Assembly (NCBI RefSeq): GCF_003265705.1
Contig: NW_020312788.1
Location: forward strand, 1,135,423-1,199,422
Length of the DNA: 64,000 nucleotides
Reading direction: 5' to 3'
From: Callorhinus ursinus
Taxonomy: Eukaryota; Chordata; Mammalia; Carnivora; Otariidae
The notes below the pieces were generated by a model. The model did not search any database. It was given only the letters and a program-made list of their open reading frames with translations, and had not been told where the DNA came from. The position numbers and the translations under genes are program-made. This document shows, in pieces, positions 62,361-64,000 of the stretch (positions are counted from its first letter, which is position 1; every line of letters begins with the position of its first letter).

Positions 62361-63821
62361 AGCAGAAATCTAAGGCAGCCCTTAACAGAATGACAAGCAC
62401 TGCCACTAAGGCTGTTGAGGATGAGAACTTAGAAACCTGAATCAGGCACAGTTTTGCCAAGGCCCAGGTTGTTTTGGGTGATGGTTGCTGGACACTTGCA
62501 CTCTCTTTATTAGACATCCGAAGAGGGCTCTCTAAACTCTATTGGCCATGGATAATTTGTTATTTTGCCAAATTCTCTAATTTTGGTTAAAAAAAAAAAG
62601 CTTTACTTTTCTGTTTTTAATTTCTAGAAATTTCTTTTGCAGCAACTGGATATTTAGGAACCTTCTACTGGCAAGATTAGGAGACTCACTTCAAATCACA
62701 AAGCTGGTTAGTGGATAAAGCAGCATTAATCCCCATCCTCATTCTCCTAGGCTCTTCCCCTCACAATACATGGACTGCCCTTGGGACCACGTGTAAAATA
62801 CATCTCTGACATTATCCACAGCATATTCATAGGGTTATACCATTTCTTATAAATAAAGAGGAGCATAAGACTTGAACAAAGTCCCCCTCTGCTATTTTTC
62901 TTTGCTTGCTCTTTTAGTAAAGAAACCAGTATACCTAAAGTAACTTCATCTATTTTTGAGTAATTTCTTCTAAGCAAATCATTCACTAATACATTTTAAT
63001 ACTGAATTCTTTCTTAACAATAAAACAATGAATATTCAAAATCATCAATCTTTTCTTCTACTATGTTGACATTTATAAAGAACATTTTAAAAAGTGCTTC
63101 TGTAAATGTTTTCTCATTATTTGTAACAATCAAAGTGAAGTACTAACTGTTGTGGAACATATTTAGAAGATTAAAGCATTCAATAAACTTAAAAAGGAAA
63201 ACCAAACGGTTTGTTGGTTTGTGAATAGCAATACATGAATGTTGCAAAGAGATATTTAATAGGTCTCCGGCCTTACGTGATATTGCTCTGCATTTCCTCT
63301 CACACTTCCATTTCCTGTTAATGTTTCCAGTTCAACCAGCCTCACATGTAGCAGCAATAATCACAATTTAAAGGGATGTTAGCTGCCAGACCCAAAGGAC
63401 TATTTTACCTTCTGCTCACTGGGAATAAGTATGCCTGAGGCTAGAAAAAGTCATTTGAAAGACCAAACTGCTTTCTCTTTTCATATGCAAAAGAAGAAAT
63501 GACGAAATGTAAATTATAGACAACAGCCCTGAGATGAGAAATTCTTCCCAGAAAACCAAGTTTTTCCATCAAATTCTTCTTCTGAAACATTTTTATTTTC
63601 TATCTTTAATAAAATTGCTTCAAAGCTGAAAATAGATTAACAAACACCATCTCCTAGGGTGATCCATCTGGTAAACCCCCCACTCTCCAGTCTGTGTTTG
63701 ACTGGAAAGGCCCCTCAGCCTATGGGATAGCAGAGAGGCCCCAGTCTTCTGAGATTGCAATAAATTGTTGCCTTGGGCTAAACTGCACACATCGAGAAAA
63801 CAAACGACAAGCAGTCATTAC

Positions 63822-63921
63822 CAAAGTCAACGAGCTTAACTCCTCCTTCTGTTGTCAGAAGAATGTTATTCCCCTTGACATCACGGTGGATGATTCGGTT
63901 ATTGTGCAAATGCTGAAGGCC
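63822..63921 (-). CDS. MYO3B: MYO3B kinase exon: catalytic loop to DFG
   Basis: This 100-bp internal exon encodes part of the N-terminal Ser/Thr (STE20-like) kinase domain of a class III myosin, a motor found at actin-rich tips in photoreceptors and hair cells. Read on the minus strand from 63921 it gives GLQHLHNN, then the catalytic loop HRDVKGNN, then LVDF. The catalytic Asp of HRD is codon 14 (63880-63882). The final base plus two bases of the next exon make the Gly of DFG, so a phase-1 intron splits that motif. The acceptor reads CATGCAG before GGC, with a purine-rich stretch just upstream, and the donor is GTAATG. The residues before GGC do not continue the kinase, which supports the start. 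The next exon is at 60780-60856. The choice of MYO3B over MYO3A rests mainly on the 41081-41226 exon. Confidence 0.93.
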
Positions 63922-64000
63922 CTGCATGGTGTCCCACCACCACCAAACAACAGGAAAGAGAAAGGGGAAATTTGAATGGTTATTTTAAAACAATTACCCT
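63922..64000 (-). other. MYO3B intron end (acceptor side) at the window edge
   Basis: This is intron upstream (in gene direction) of the catalytic-loop exon. It ends in CATGCAG on the minus strand. The stretch next to the exon is rich in GGT repeats rather than pyrimidines, with the CT-rich stretch (CTCTTTCCTGTTGTTT) about 25-40 bases back, so the acceptor looks weak by sequence. Confidence 0.8.

Noticed and set aside
63694..63975. Plus-strand frame of 93 codons
   Set aside because: Antisense shadow of the catalytic-loop exon.

Overview
The window looks like nuclear DNA of a caniform carnivore, most likely an arctoid (bear, seal or mustelid group) rather than a dog. The evidence is about 19 tRNA-Lys-derived CAN-SINE insertions of the arctoid type (head reading cctgggtggctcagtcgttaagcg, CT-rich middle, aataaataaaatcttt tail), many with perfect target-site duplications. 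Carnivore-type L1 3' ends and ancient mammalian MIR, L2, L3/CR1, MaLR LTR, MER5 and Tigger-like fragments are also present.

The only functional protein-coding gene I can support is on the minus strand. Three exons (63822-63921, 60780-60856, 41081-41226) with canonical AG/GT borders and matching phases encode consecutive parts of a STE20-type kinase domain: the HRD catalytic loop up to DFG, the activation segment with GTPFWMAPE, and subdomains IX-X with DVWSLG. From memory of the family, the last exon ([28 protein letters not shown]) is diagnostic of the class III unconventional myosin MYO3B rather than MYO3A. The window is thus the middle of the MYO3B kinase region. Its glycine-rich loop exons lie beyond position 64000, and the end of the kinase domain plus the motor domain lie beyond position 1. 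The introns seen are 2,965 bp, 19,553 bp and more than 41 kb.

Layout, left to right. 1-3 kb: CAN-SINEs, a dead FTL (ferritin light chain) retrocopy broken by a 400-N assembly gap with a suspicious duplicated flank, and a tail-to-tail SINE pair. 5.7-10.9 kb: a degraded L1 with three SINEs inserted in it. 11-19 kb: mostly unique intron, with an odd 114-117 bp duplicated segment at 16.3 and 17.1 kb. 19.7-21.5 kb: nested L1, MER5A and CAN-SINE. 24.2-25.8 kb: a long L2. 26-33 kb: L1, GAAA microsatellite, LTRs, L3/CR1. 33-40 kb: MIR, LTR and Tigger pieces in unique sequence. 40.1-40.6 kb: a block resembling a conserved noncoding element, next to an exon. 42-64 kb: the large intron, with L1, LTR and SINE insertions and a near-palindromic RFX X-box at 54.15 kb, followed by the two 5'-most exons.

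I found no new gene system, CRISPR array, RNA gene or intact transposon ORF. The points most worth following up are the candidate regulatory blocks (40.1-40.6 kb, 54.0-54.3 kb, the hormone-receptor half-site cluster near 37.9-38.4 kb), the probable false duplication around the gap, and the 16.3/17.1 kb duplication.
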